DNA of 28,840 nt from NCBI GenBank assembly GCA_017414585.1, contig JAFQLN010000105.1, forward strand, positions 1 to 28,840, read 5' to 3'. The stretch is from Clostridia bacterium (GTDB lineage Bacteria > Bacillota_A > Clostridia > Oscillospirales > CAG-272). How positions within the stretch are numbered: the first letter of the stretch is position 1; each line of letters starts with the position of its first letter. The notes beneath the pieces were generated by a model. That model worked only from the letters and a program-made list of their open reading frames with translations. It was not told the DNA's origin and made no database searches. The position numbers and the translations under genes are program-made. This document shows positions 7,199 to 15,712 of the stretch, piece after piece.

Positions 7199-9400
7199 TT
7201 AAAGTTCGGAGAGAACAAGCGGGACATTGGCTTCAAGCTGAACGGTCTTTCTGCGTCCGCGGGAAACAACGGTCAGTTCCTGATTTTCAGCGGATACAAG
7301 CGTGCAGGTGTTCAGAATACCGTCATCCCACGCAAAGCTGACTTTGACGCCATCCTGTGCGCAGAAATTTTCCACCCGTCCCTTCGGCCATGCTTTGGGC
7401 AGGGCAGGAAGCAGACGGAGTTCTCCGCGGCGGCTCTGCATCAGCATTTCGCAGACACAGGCGGTGCCGCCCATGTTTCCGTCGATCTGGAAAATTCTCG
7501 GCGGGTGCAGGTCAAGCAGGGACACGGTTGCAAAACTGCCGATCAGCTGCATGAAGTGGTGCCATGCTTCCTCGCTCCGTCCGAGACGCGCCATCAGACA
7601 GGCAGTCCAGGAACGGCTCCAGCCCGTATGTCCGCCGCCATGACTGAGACGTGCATCGAGGGAGCGTTCGGCGGCTTTCCATTCCCGGCTGTCCGGCTCG
7701 AAAAGCTGGGACGGATACAGTCCGTAGAGGTGGGAGAAATGCCGGTGACCGGGTTCGACTTCCTCGCGTTCCGTATCCCATTCGTTCAGACGTCCGGTGC
7801 TGTCCACGGTCAGTTCCGGCAGGCGTGCGAGCATATCGTTCCACAGCGTAATTTTGTCTTCGTCCACGCCGAGAATCTGCGCGCATTCCGCCGCGCTCCG
7901 GAGAAGTTCCGTGACCAGTTCAACGTCCATGGCACTGTTGATGCCGATGGAAACCGGCCACTTGCCCGTACCCGCAAAGCGATTTTCCGGGGACTGGGAA
8001 GGCAGAATCCAGAGCTGACCGTCTTTTTCGATGAGATAATCCTCATAGAATGCGGCGCATTCCTTCAGGTACGGATAACAGCGGCTCTTGAGGAAGTCCA
8101 TATCCTTCGTGTGTCTCCAGTGCATGAACATATGCTGTCCGAGCCACGGAGCTGCGCCGAGCCATACAGCCCAGCCTCTGGCTTCCGGCGTTACGCGGCC
8201 CCAAACATCGGTCTGGATGGCAAAGTTGAAGCCGCGGCATCCGTAAAGATGCTTCGCCATGACCCGGCCGTAGGGCACATAGTTTTCGATCAGGTTGAAC
8301 AGCGTCGTGGAAGCGTGCTTCATGCCCAAAACTTCCGTGAACCAGTAGCACATTTCCAGATTGATGTCGAGATGGTAATCCGCTTCCCACGGCGGCTGCA
8401 GTTCTTCATTCCATTTGCCCTGCAGATTGAGCGGAAGCTCTCCGGAAGAACCGCTGACCATCAGATATCTTCCGTATTCAAAATAGAGGAGGGGCATGGA
8501 CGGTTCTTTGTCTTCGCGGAACAGACGGATTCGCTCGTCCGTGGGGAGATCGTCGGCATCTTCGATGGCAATATCCAGCACCGCATCGCCGCGCAGTGTG
8601 ACAAATGTCTGGGCATGACGGGCAAAGAGAACGTCGAAGTCCTCTTCTTGCGGCCATGCCATTTCTGCGGAGGGCGGATTTCCTTTGGCATCGGTGCCGA
8701 TCTGAATGAAAACGGTCAGTCTGGCTGCACCGGTGACACGGATGCACTTTTCCTCGATGGTGTAAGCCCCGTCGGTGTCAATGCGGACAGCGGTTTCAAA
8801 GGTGATGCCGTCCTTGAAGACACCTTTCATGGTCAGACCGTCTGCGGACTCTGTATAGGTGAGCGTGCAGCGCGGATCGTCGATGCGGGAGAGAACAACG
8901 GTGAAATCGGCGGGATTTTCAGCCGTAACCTGCGCCGCCGCACATCCGTCCGTACAGCTTACAAACAGCTTTTCGATGATTTCACCCGATGGAGCGGTAA
9001 AGCGCGTTTCGGCAAGTCCGGTGTCGAGATCGAGAGAACGTCTGTAGCCCTCTGCTTCCCCGGCGTCCGTTTCAATCCAGACATCACCGGCAGGCTGATA
9101 GGGGTCTACACGGTTTTTGATTCCGCTCACACCGCCAAGCCCGCCCAGGTATTCGTTCGCCAGAGTGGTTCCCTTGAGAAAGTCTCCGGCAAGGAGCGCT
9201 TCGCGGATTTCGGGAAGGTGGGCGGACATATCCGGGAATTCACGGAAGCGGTTTTCGCCCCGCCACATCCACTCGTGATTGAGCGCGATGCGGAGCTTTT
9301 CGGGTCTGCCAAGCATCATGGCAGCCAGTCTGCCGTTGCCGACGGGAAGACCTTCCATGTATTCTTCCGTCCATGTTCTGTACCATAAACGTCTTTTCAT
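7199..9400 (-). CDS. Glycoside hydrolase family 95 (alpha-L-fucosidase/alpha-L-galactosidase type)
   Basis: A 733-aa protein with the GH95 N-terminal W-x-E-x-x-P-V-G-N-G-R-L-A-A-M segment and the (alpha/alpha)6-barrel motifs Y-H-L-D-I-N-L-E-M (residues ~342-350), S-P-E-N (E472) and Q-I-D-G-N (D640). By analogy with the Bifidobacterium 1,2-alpha-L-fucosidase, E472 is the acid and D640 helps polarise the base; the first Asn of the usual N-I-N is Asp345 here. No signal peptide is seen, so it should act on imported oligosaccharides. The frame extends to a Met at 9466, but that lies at or before the transcription start implied by the promoter at 9469-9497. The Met at 9400 begins the family sequence and has an AGGAAAGG site upstream, though spaced about 15 nt. 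The exact sugar specificity is uncertain. Confidence 0.92.
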   Translation of the reverse strand: MKRRLWYRTWTEEYMEGLPVGNGRLAAMMLGRPEKLRIALNHEWMWRGENRFREFPDMSAHLPEIREALLAGDFLKGTTLANEYLGGLGGVSGIKNRVDPYQPAGDVWIETDAGEAEGYRRSLDLDTGLAETRFTAPSGEIIEKLFVSCTDGCAAAQVTAENPADFTVVLSRIDDPRCTLTYTESADGLTMKGVFKDGITFETAVRIDTDGAYTIEEKCIRVTGAARLTVFIQIGTDAKGNPPSAEMAWPQEEDFDVLFARHAQTFVTLRGDAVLDIAIEDADDLPTDERIRLFREDKEPSMPLLYFEYGRYLMVSGSSGELPLNLQGKWNEELQPPWEADYHLDINLEMCYWFTEVLGMKHASTTLFNLIENYVPYGRVMAKHLYGCRGFNFAIQTDVWGRVTPEARGWAVWLGAAPWLGQHMFMHWRHTKDMDFLKSRCYPYLKECAAFYEDYLIEKDGQLWILPSQSPENRFAGTGKWPVSIGINSAMDVELVTELLRSAAECAQILGVDEDKITLWNDMLARLPELTVDSTGRLNEWDTEREEVEPGHRHFSHLYGLYPSQLFEPDSREWKAAERSLDARLSHGGGHTGWSRSWTACLMARLGRSEEAWHHFMQLIGSFATVSLLDLHPPRIFQIDGNMGGTACVCEMLMQSRRGELRLLPALPKAWPKGRVENFCAQDGVKVSFAWDDGILNTCTLVSAENQELTVVSRGRRKTVQLEANVPLVLSEL

Positions 9401-9432
9401 GTCATGATGACCATGCCTTTCCTGAGATTTGT

Positions 9433-9445
9433 GCAAATGTTTTGC
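9433..9445. promoter_or_regulatory. Small perfect dyad in the GH95 leader (possible operator)
   Basis: GCAAA (9433-9437) and TTTGC (9441-9445) form a perfect inverted repeat with a 3-nt centre, about 17-29 nt downstream of the predicted GH95 transcription start. The size and place fit a repressor site, but a chance dyad of this length is possible. Confidence 0.3.
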
Positions 9446-9468
9446 GGACTTGATTCCTTGTGGCATTT

Positions 9469-9497
9469 ATTATAGCATATCCGGCAGGTTTATGCAA
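9469..9497 (-). promoter_or_regulatory. Promoter of the GH95 gene
   Basis: On the minus strand TTGCAT (9497-9492) and TATAAT (9474-9469) are 17 bp apart, with TGC just before the -10 (extended -10). Transcription would start near 9462, giving a leader of about 60 nt to the ATG at 9400. Confidence 0.85.
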
Positions 9498-9588
9498 CAG
9501 AAACCGAACAAAATCAATCCGCTGTGCGAAGAGGGGAAAACCCGTTGGCAGAATGGCGCAATATTTATGCACACAGTGAAAGAAATTC

Positions 9589-9617
9589 TTTACATTTCAG
9601 AAAATATATGCTACAAT
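9589..9617 (+). promoter_or_regulatory. Promoter of the GH116-GH127 operon
   Basis: TTTACA (9589-9594) and TACAAT (9612-9617) have a 17-bp spacer, and TGC precedes the -10. It points away from the GH95 promoter, with about 90 bp between the two -35 boxes. The predicted leader is about 95 nt. Together with the GH95 promoter and the dyads it accounts for the 319-base gene-free stretch 9401-9719. Confidence 0.82.
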
Positions 9618-9636
9618 GGGTATATTAAACGCAAGT

Positions 9637-9651
9637 ATGGATATGTTCCAT
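9637..9651. promoter_or_regulatory. Dyad in the GH116 leader (possible operator)
   Basis: ATGGA (9637-9641) and TCCAT (9647-9651) form a perfect inverted repeat about 15-30 nt downstream of the predicted start site. A second short dyad, CCGAT-AA-ATCGG, lies at 9671-9682. Either could bind a regulator or form a weak hairpin. The evidence is only the symmetry and the location. Confidence 0.3.
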
Positions 9652-9719
9652 TAAAACTTTGGTTTTTCTGCCGATAAATCGGGGAATTACCGTATGATAA
9701 TGCAGGAAAGGAAAGAATT

Positions 9720-12260
9720 ATGAAAAACACAGTTTTTACCGGAAATGCACTGAACGAAATCTCGTTCCCCCTCGGCGGCATCGGTGCGGGATGCATAGGT
9801 CTTGCCGGCAACGGACGCCTGATCGACTGGGAAATTTTCAACCGCCCGAATAAGGGAAGTACGAACGGAAACTCCCATTTCGCAGTCAAGGCAACGAAAA
9901 ACGGCAGTCTGCTCGATGCGCGCGTCATCAACGGGGACGTCAATACCAATCTCGCCGGTGCACTGGGACGCGGATTCGGTTCCGGTCTGACCGCTGCGAC
10001 CATGGCAGGCTTCCCGCACTTCAGAAACTGTACTTTCACCGGGGAATTCCCGATCGCTTATGTGGATTTTTCCGACGATGCATTCCCCGGCACGATTCGC
10101 CTTACCGCATGGAGTCCGCTGATTCCCCTCAACGACAAGGATTCGAGTATTCCCGCGGCGTTCTTTGAATTTGCCGTAACCAATACCACGGACGAAACAC
10201 TCGATTATACCGTCGGCGCTGTTTTGCGCAATCCTTACGGCAGTTCCGTCAACGAATACCGCACCGACGGAAAGCATCATGCCATGTTCCTCAGCCAGAC
10301 AAAATTCGGCGCGGACAGCACGGAATACGGCGATCTCACCATCGCATCGGATACGGTCGGCGCGGTTTCCTATCAGCAGTACTGGTACCGCGGCGGATGG
10401 CACGACGGTCTGGAACGCTACTGGCGCAACTTCACCGAACAGGATACCTATGAAAACCGCGTTTACGATACCCCCGGCAACGCTGACTTTGCCAATCTGG
10501 CAGTGAAATGCACCGCCGCGCCCGGAGAAACCGTCCGTTTCCGCTACGTGATTTCGTGGAGCCGTCCCAACTGCGCGAATTACTGGAACCGCTGTATCGA
10601 AAAGGATGAAGCCGGAAACGATAAGGAAGTGACATGGAAGAATTATTATGCAGTGCTCTTTGAAAACTCCCATGCATCCGCTGTTTACGCGCTTTCCCAG
10701 TGGGACAGACTCTGGGAAGGAACCCGGCAGTATCATGACGAACTGTTTGCCTCCACGCTTCCCGAAGATGTGGTCGAAGCGATTTCCGCCACGGTGTCCG
10801 TTTTGAAAACCCCCACCGTTCTGCGGCTCGAAAACGGCGAATTCTACGGCTGGGAAGGCGTTTGGGAAAGCACCGGTTCCTGCGAGGGCACCTGTACCCA
10901 CGTATGGAACTATGCCTACGCGCTGTGCTTCCTCTTCCCGAATCTGGAGCGTTCCATCCGCGAAACGGATTTCCTATACAATCAGGATGAAAACGGCAGA
11001 ATGGCATTCCGGATGCAGCTTCCGCTCGGCAGAGGCGTGGGCGGATTCCGTGCCTGCGTGGACGGACAGATGGGCGGCGTCATCAAGACCTACCGCGACT
11101 GGAAGATTTCCGGGGATGACACATGGCTGAGAAAATGGTGGCCGGCTGTCAAAAAATCTCTCGAATACGCATGGAGCGAAAAAAATCCCGACAAGTGGGA
11201 CCTTGACCGGGACGGTGTCATGGAAGGGCGGCAGCACCACACGCTCGATATGGAACTGTTCGGACCTTCGTCGTGGCTCGAGGGCTTCTACCTTGCCGCG
11301 CTCAGATGCGGTGCGGAAATGGCAGACCGGATGGGAGAGCATGATTCCGCCGAGGAATACCGTGCGCTCTTTGCAAAGGGACAGGCGTGGTGCGAAGAAA
11401 ACCTCTTCAACGGAAAATGGTACGCACAGAAGCTCGACCTGAAAGATAAGTCCTATCTGGAACAGTTTGAAAACGCCATGGGCTACTGGAACGATGAGTC
11501 CGGAGAGATCAAGTACCAGATCGGGGACGGATGCCTGCTCGACCAGTGTCTGGCACAGTGGCACGCCAATATCATCGGCATCGGAGAAATTTTCGACAAG
11601 GAACACCTGCACACCGCCCTTGAAAATACATACAAGAACAATTTCCTGCCCGATATGCGTTCGCACTACAATACATTCCGCCTGTTTGCACTCAACGATG
11701 AAGCCGGCACCATCATCTGTTCCTTCCCGAAGGAAGTCGAAACACCCGCGATTCCGATCCCTTACGCACAGGAATCCATGCACGGCTTTGAATATGCCTT
11801 TGCGGGACTGCTGATTTCCGAAGGCATGGTGGACGAAGGCGTTTCCGTTGTCAAAGCTATCCGCGACCGTTACAGAGGATACAACCGCAATCCGTGGAAC
11901 GAAATCGAATGCGGCTCCAACTATGCACGCAGTATGGCGAGCTTCGCACTGATCCCGATTTTCTCCGGCTTCCGCTTTGCGATGCAGGACAAGACGCTGG
12001 GCTTTGCACCGATCACGGAAGGCGATTACCGCGGAATCTGGGCAGTGGATGCCGCATGGGGACGGTACGAAAAGACCGGCGCGGCTACCGAACTGACCAT
12101 CCTTTCCGGGGCGCTTGAACTGAACGCGCTGCAGCTGCCGTATTATACCGAAGTTCAATCCGTAACCGCGGACGGTGAAGCGATTCCCTTCACCTTTGCA
12201 GACGGAACACTCAGCTTTGCAGCCAAGGTACAAAACAGCCTCTCCGTTACCGGATGCTGA
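9720..12260 (+). CDS. Glycoside hydrolase family 116 (GBA2-type beta-glucosidase)
   Basis: An 846-aa protein starting with the family signature F-P-L-G-G-I-G-A-G. The N-terminal beta-sandwich (to ~residue 320) is followed by an (alpha/alpha)6 catalytic barrel. The barrel contains E389 in C-E-G-T-C-T-H-V-W-N-Y (the position of the nucleophile) and D510 in H-T-L-D-M-E-L (the position of the acid/base), with R-D-W-K-I-S-G-D-D between them. Characterised members cleave beta-glucosides, beta-xylosides or related beta-linkages with retention. No signal peptide is visible, so it is probably cytoplasmic. A GGAAAGGA ribosome site precedes the ATG. It shares a transcript with the GH127 gene 17 nt downstream and is divergent from GH95. 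The substrate is not certain. Confidence 0.92.
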   Translation: MKNTVFTGNALNEISFPLGGIGAGCIGLAGNGRLIDWEIFNRPNKGSTNGNSHFAVKATKNGSLLDARVINGDVNTNLAGALGRGFGSGLTAATMAGFPHFRNCTFTGEFPIAYVDFSDDAFPGTIRLTAWSPLIPLNDKDSSIPAAFFEFAVTNTTDETLDYTVGAVLRNPYGSSVNEYRTDGKHHAMFLSQTKFGADSTEYGDLTIASDTVGAVSYQQYWYRGGWHDGLERYWRNFTEQDTYENRVYDTPGNADFANLAVKCTAAPGETVRFRYVISWSRPNCANYWNRCIEKDEAGNDKEVTWKNYYAVLFENSHASAVYALSQWDRLWEGTRQYHDELFASTLPEDVVEAISATVSVLKTPTVLRLENGEFYGWEGVWESTGSCEGTCTHVWNYAYALCFLFPNLERSIRETDFLYNQDENGRMAFRMQLPLGRGVGGFRACVDGQMGGVIKTYRDWKISGDDTWLRKWWPAVKKSLEYAWSEKNPDKWDLDRDGVMEGRQHHTLDMELFGPSSWLEGFYLAALRCGAEMADRMGEHDSAEEYRALFAKGQAWCEENLFNGKWYAQKLDLKDKSYLEQFENAMGYWNDESGEIKYQIGDGCLLDQCLAQWHANIIGIGEIFDKEHLHTALENTYKNNFLPDMRSHYNTFRLFALNDEAGTIICSFPKEVETPAIPIPYAQESMHGFEYAFAGLLISEGMVDEGVSVVKAIRDRYRGYNRNPWNEIECGSNYARSMASFALIPIFSGFRFAMQDKTLGFAPITEGDYRGIWAVDAAWGRYEKTGAATELTILSGALELNALQLPYYTEVQSVTADGEAIPFTFADGTLSFAAKVQNSLSVTGC

Positions 12261-12277
12261 AAAATCAGGGAGGCAAT

Positions 12278-14182
12278 ATGCTTCATCACTTTTGTTTATC
12301 GGAAGGGCTGCTCAGACGTTATGCCGCTCTGCTGTGCGATACGGTCATTCCGTTTCAGGAAGCGGTGCTCCATGACCGTGTAGAGGGCGTTGCGCCGAGT
12401 CATGCCATAGACAACTTCAGAAATGCCGCCGCCAAGCTCCGCGGGGAAGAACACGGGGATTTTTACGGCATGGTTTTTCAGGACAGTGACGTCGCCAAAT
12501 GGCTGGAAGCGGCAGCATATTCGCTGCTGATCAAGCCGGACGAGGAACTGCAGGCACGGATAGACGAGCTGTGTGATCTGGTTTCCTCCGCACAGGAAGA
12601 GGACGGTTATCTCGATACCCATTTCACTCTGCGCGCACCGGAGAACAAATTCACCAATCTGCTCGAAGGACATGAGCTGTACTGCGCCGGGCATATGATG
12701 GAGGCAGCTGCCGCACTCTATGAAGTCACGGGCAGCGATAAACTCCTGCGGGTCATGGAGAAAAATGCCGATTTACTGTACAGACGGTTCATCATCGACG
12801 GTGAGGAAGGCTATCCCGGGCATCCGGAAGTCGAGCTGGCACTCATGCGTCTGTGGCGCGCTTCCGGCGAGGACAGATATAAGGAACTTGCCGAGCATTT
12901 TGTCAACGTCCGCGGCGTGGATTCGGATTTCTATATCAAGGAAGCCGGAAAGCGGAACTGGAAAATCTGGGGCAACAACCCGGCGAACAAGCAGTACCAG
13001 CAGAGTCATCTTCCCGTCAGAGAACAGCCGGATGCGGTGGGACATTCCGTCCGTGCGGTGTATCTGTACACTGCCATGGCGGATATTGCCGCTGTCACAA
13101 AGGAACCTGCGCTGACCGAAGCGTGCCTGCGTCTGTTCGACAGCATCACAGGACGACGAATGTATATCACGGGCGGCATCGGCTCAACCGTGCACGGCGA
13201 AGCCTTTACAGCGGACTATGATCTGCCCAACGACACCGTTTACGCGGAAACCTGCGCGTCCATCGGTCTGATCTTCTTTGCATCGAAGATGCTGAAGCTG
13301 AAGCGGGACGGCAGATTTGCGGATGTGATCGAACGGGCGCTGTACAATACCGTTCTTGCCGGCATTGAGCTGGACGGAAAGAAGTTTTTCTATGTCAACC
13401 CGCTGGAAGTTATCCCGGACATCTCGGGCGAGATTCCGACGCACAGGCACGACCTGCCCCAGAGACCGGGATGGTTCGGATGCGCGTGCTGTCCCCCCAA
13501 TGCCGCACGGCTTCTGACCTCCATTTCCCGCTATGCATGGGAGAAGGAAGACGGTGTGCTCTACTGCAATCTGTTTGCGGCAGGCAGACTGACCCTGCCC
13601 GAAACGGAAATTGTTGTCACAACCCGTTATCCCTTCGGCAGTACGGTGACATTTACGGTTGTTTCGGGGGAAACCGGACTGGCAATCCATATTCCCGCGT
13701 TCACGCAGAAGAACTACTCCGTATCCGCTCCGGGCGAATACAGGGACGGTTACTATTACCTGAATGCAAAAGCCGGGGATGTGATTGAAGTGCGTCTGGA
13801 TATGACGCCGAAGCTGAACCGTGCCAATATCCGCACCGCACGGGACAGCGGTCTGGGCGCCGTAACGGTCGGACCCGTAGTCTTCTGCGCGGAAGGCATT
13901 GACAACGGCGGGGAAGTATTCAGCTTTTCCGTTGACGGATCGCGTCTGCATCTGCAAGAGGAAACACCGGCGGACATCGGCGGATTTTCTCCTGCCGCTC
14001 ACGATCTGGAGACGGTTTATACCGTAACGGCAGGCGGCAGACGACTGGTGCAGGACGACCCCGACGCACTGTATTTCACGGACGGATACCATGAAGAAGA
14101 CGCACAGCTGAAGCTGATTCCCTATTTCATGTGGGGCAACCGCGGACGCGGACAGATGCGTGTCTGGATGCCCGTCAAATAA
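12278..14182 (+). CDS. Glycoside hydrolase family 127 (beta-L-arabinofuranosidase type)
   Basis: A 634-aa protein of the DUF1680/GH127 family. The zinc/thiolate catalytic set is visible: E308 in V-H-G-E-A-F, E324 and C326 in Y-A-E-T-C-A, and C404-C405 in C-A-C-C-P-P-N. The spacing matches the Bifidobacterium enzyme HypBA1 (E322, E338, C340, C417, C418), where a zinc-bound Cys is the nucleophile that removes beta-L-arabinofuranose. No signal peptide is seen. The start at 12278 is chosen because GGGAGG precedes it at proper spacing; an upstream in-frame Met at 12254 lies inside the GH116 end. It follows GH116 by 17 nt, so the two enzymes probably trim one imported plant-type glycan. Other GH127 activities are possible. 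Confidence 0.93.
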   Translation: MLHHFCLSEGLLRRYAALLCDTVIPFQEAVLHDRVEGVAPSHAIDNFRNAAAKLRGEEHGDFYGMVFQDSDVAKWLEAAAYSLLIKPDEELQARIDELCDLVSSAQEEDGYLDTHFTLRAPENKFTNLLEGHELYCAGHMMEAAAALYEVTGSDKLLRVMEKNADLLYRRFIIDGEEGYPGHPEVELALMRLWRASGEDRYKELAEHFVNVRGVDSDFYIKEAGKRNWKIWGNNPANKQYQQSHLPVREQPDAVGHSVRAVYLYTAMADIAAVTKEPALTEACLRLFDSITGRRMYITGGIGSTVHGEAFTADYDLPNDTVYAETCASIGLIFFASKMLKLKRDGRFADVIERALYNTVLAGIELDGKKFFYVNPLEVIPDISGEIPTHRHDLPQRPGWFGCACCPPNAARLLTSISRYAWEKEDGVLYCNLFAAGRLTLPETEIVVTTRYPFGSTVTFTVVSGETGLAIHIPAFTQKNYSVSAPGEYRDGYYYLNAKAGDVIEVRLDMTPKLNRANIRTARDSGLGAVTVGPVVFCAEGIDNGGEVFSFSVDGSRLHLQEETPADIGGFSPAAHDLETVYTVTAGGRRLVQDDPDALYFTDGYHEEDAQLKLIPYFMWGNRGRGQMRVWMPVK

Positions 14183-14220
14183 TATTTCTCAAAAAAACAG
14201 GAACCGGGTTGTTGCAAGTA

Positions 14221-14370
14221 GAAAAGTTTTGATCCAACTTTTTCAAAAGTTGGCAGGGATCCAAGGGACAGCGTCCCTGGTCGAGGCTCGCAAGCCTCGA
14301 AACACCCAAGACTTCTGAAAAAGTTCCTCTTTTTGCTTCTTTTTCTCCTCGCTAAAGGAGAAAAAGAAGA
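14221..14370 (+). repeat. Structured multi-hairpin repeat element, copy A
   Basis: This ~150-nt element is also present at 28665-28812. It contains four clear hairpins: H1 14234-14253 (9-bp stem), H2 14265-14277 (GGGAC-AGC-GTCCC), H3 14281-14300 (8-bp stem with loop CGCA) and H4 14336-14369 (13 perfect base pairs, loop TCGCTAAA). A possible short helix, AAAAAG with CTTTTT, lies at 14318-14334. H1, H2, H3 and H4 all differ in sequence from copy B but remain paired there. The linker before H4 and the H4 loop region are nearly identical in both copies. It lies 39-188 nt after the GH127 stop. It is not protein coding, and its function is unknown. Confidence 0.85.
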
Positions 14371-14390
14371 GATGAACATCTTGAAAATAG

Positions 14391-14450
14391 AAAACGGGCT
14401 GTCGCATTTCGGAAAATTTTCCTTAGTGCGGCACGCCCGTTTTTTTTTTC
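14391..14450. terminator. Long bidirectional terminator hairpin
   Basis: AAAACGGGC (14391-14399) pairs with GCCCGTTTT (14435-14443), extended by TGTCGCA/TGCGGCA and an inner GGAAAATTTTCC palindrome (14411-14422). Nine or more Ts follow on the plus strand, and an A-rich flank gives a weaker U tract on the minus strand. It ends the GH116-GH127 transcript and faces the end of the minus-strand gene at 14464. Confidence 0.88.
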
Positions 14451-14463
14451 GATTGTACGGCAG

Positions 14464-15606
14464 TTATTCCTTCGGAGAATCATTCGGTGCGGCGGTTTCG
14501 GCATCTTCTTCATCCATGCCCAGCTTGTGCTTGTATGCTCTGCCCATGTCATCCTTGAACTGAACAAGGATGGAGAGCGTGACCGGGAAGAGGAAAAGCC
14601 CGAGCAGTCCGAACAGCTGCAGACCGACGAACATACTGATCAGCGTTGCAAGCGGATGCAGACCGATCTGATTGCCGACCAGCTTCGGCTCCACAATATT
14701 GCGGATAACGGTGATGATGATGTACAGAAGCAGGATTCCGATGCCGAGGAAGTAGTTGCCGATGATCAGGCAGACGAGGGACCACGGCAGAAGAACAAGT
14801 CCGGTGCCGAGGACGGGGAGAATGTCCACGACAGCAACCACGATGCCGAGCAGAAGGGCATACGGAATTTTCAGAATATAGAAACCGAGACTCAGCTCCG
14901 CACAGGTCATCAGAAAGACGAGAATATATGACCGGATGAACACACCGAGGGATTTGTGCGCCTTTTCTTTGAGGGAATGGAGCATTTCCTGCCCTTTTTG
15001 CGGAAGAAGGGAACGCAGGAATGCGGTGATGCGGTCGAAATCAAGGGAGAAATAGAACGTCGAGATGACGGTGAGCACAATTTTCAGAATGAGCGAAGGC
15101 ATTCCGGCGGCGATGGAGGAGATGAACTTGACGGCGGAGGTGGAGAAGGACGTGATGATGGCGACAATTTCGGAAGAAAGATCCCGAAACCATGTGTCGA
15201 TTTGTTCAGCCGCCGCAATGTCATACTGTGCGAGGAATTCCCGCACGATTTCCACGGAACGGTTGATGAGCGGCAGAATCTGATTCTTGACAAGATCGGG
15301 CAGCCGGGGCAGAAATTCGCCGAGCACGGAGCCGATCTGCGCACCGAGGAAAAAGAAAATGCCGATAACGAGAATATAGAAAGCGACAGTCAGAAGCAGG
15401 GAGGGCACTTTGCGCAGCTTTTTGGGGATATGCAGCTTATCTGCCAGAAACATAGCGGGTCTGCGCAGAAGCCATGCCACGGCAAAGCCGAGCAGAAACG
15501 GCGTCAGCGGCGGGACGAGAAAGCGGATGAACAGATACACCCCCGCGATGAGAATGCCGTAATAAGCGATGGAAATGAGAAATTTCAGCTGTTTGTCCAG
15601 ATTCAT
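14464..15606 (-). CDS. AI-2E/YtvI-family multi-spanning membrane protein
   Basis: A 380-aa protein with about eight hydrophobic helices and the PF01594 hallmarks: the N-terminal P-P-L-T-P-F-L-L-G-F segment, D-I-L-P-V-L-G-T-G, and V-E-P-K-L-V-G-N-Q-I-G-L-H-P-L near the C-terminus. Characterised relatives include AI-2 exporters and Na+/H+ antiporter-like proteins, and B. subtilis YtvI, which is linked to sporulation. The length and motif order look closest to the YtvI type. The acidic C-terminal tail (D-E-E-D-A-E-T-A-A) is probably cytoplasmic. It has its own promoter at 15647-15675, an AAAGGTG ribosome site, and appears monocistronic. The transported substrate is not known. Confidence 0.88.
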   Translation of the reverse strand: MNLDKQLKFLISIAYYGILIAGVYLFIRFLVPPLTPFLLGFAVAWLLRRPAMFLADKLHIPKKLRKVPSLLLTVAFYILVIGIFFFLGAQIGSVLGEFLPRLPDLVKNQILPLINRSVEIVREFLAQYDIAAAEQIDTWFRDLSSEIVAIITSFSTSAVKFISSIAAGMPSLILKIVLTVISTFYFSLDFDRITAFLRSLLPQKGQEMLHSLKEKAHKSLGVFIRSYILVFLMTCAELSLGFYILKIPYALLLGIVVAVVDILPVLGTGLVLLPWSLVCLIIGNYFLGIGILLLYIIITVIRNIVEPKLVGNQIGLHPLATLISMFVGLQLFGLLGLFLFPVTLSILVQFKDDMGRAYKHKLGMDEEDAETAAPNDSPKE

Positions 15607-15646
15607 AGATACACCTTTTCGGGTCGGGAAATGGAACTTTCATATA

Positions 15647-15675
15647 ATTATATCACACATTCACACCTGATGCAA
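15647..15675 (-). promoter_or_regulatory. Promoter of the YtvI-like gene
   Basis: On the minus strand TTGCAT (15675-15670), a 17-bp spacer and TATAAT (15652-15647), with TGA before the -10. It lies about 40 nt upstream of the ATG, between this gene and the end of the ABC operon. I see no terminator for that operon in between. Confidence 0.82.
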
Positions 15676-15712
15676 CGGAATTTTGTGAATCCGAACCAAT
15701 TTTCATGAAATT

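Noticed and set aside
7190..9388. A 732-codon open frame on the plus strand antisense to GH95
   Set aside because: It lies wholly opposite a clear GH95 gene, has no recognisable motif, ribosome site or promoter, and is the kind of antisense frame produced by codon bias.
9401..9466. Upstream Met (9466) as the GH95 start
   Set aside because: It falls at or before the transcription start predicted from the promoter at 9469-9497, has no ribosome site, and the extra 22 residues do not look like GH95 sequence.
14336..14369. Hairpin H4 of the repeat as a rho-independent terminator
   Set aside because: The 13-bp stem is mostly A-T and is not followed by a U-tract in either copy; a proper terminator lies at 14391-14450.
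14221..14370. The repeat copies as a CRISPR unit or an insertion-sequence end
   Set aside because: There are only two copies 14 kb apart, no spacer array, no cas genes, no transposase and no obvious target-site duplication.
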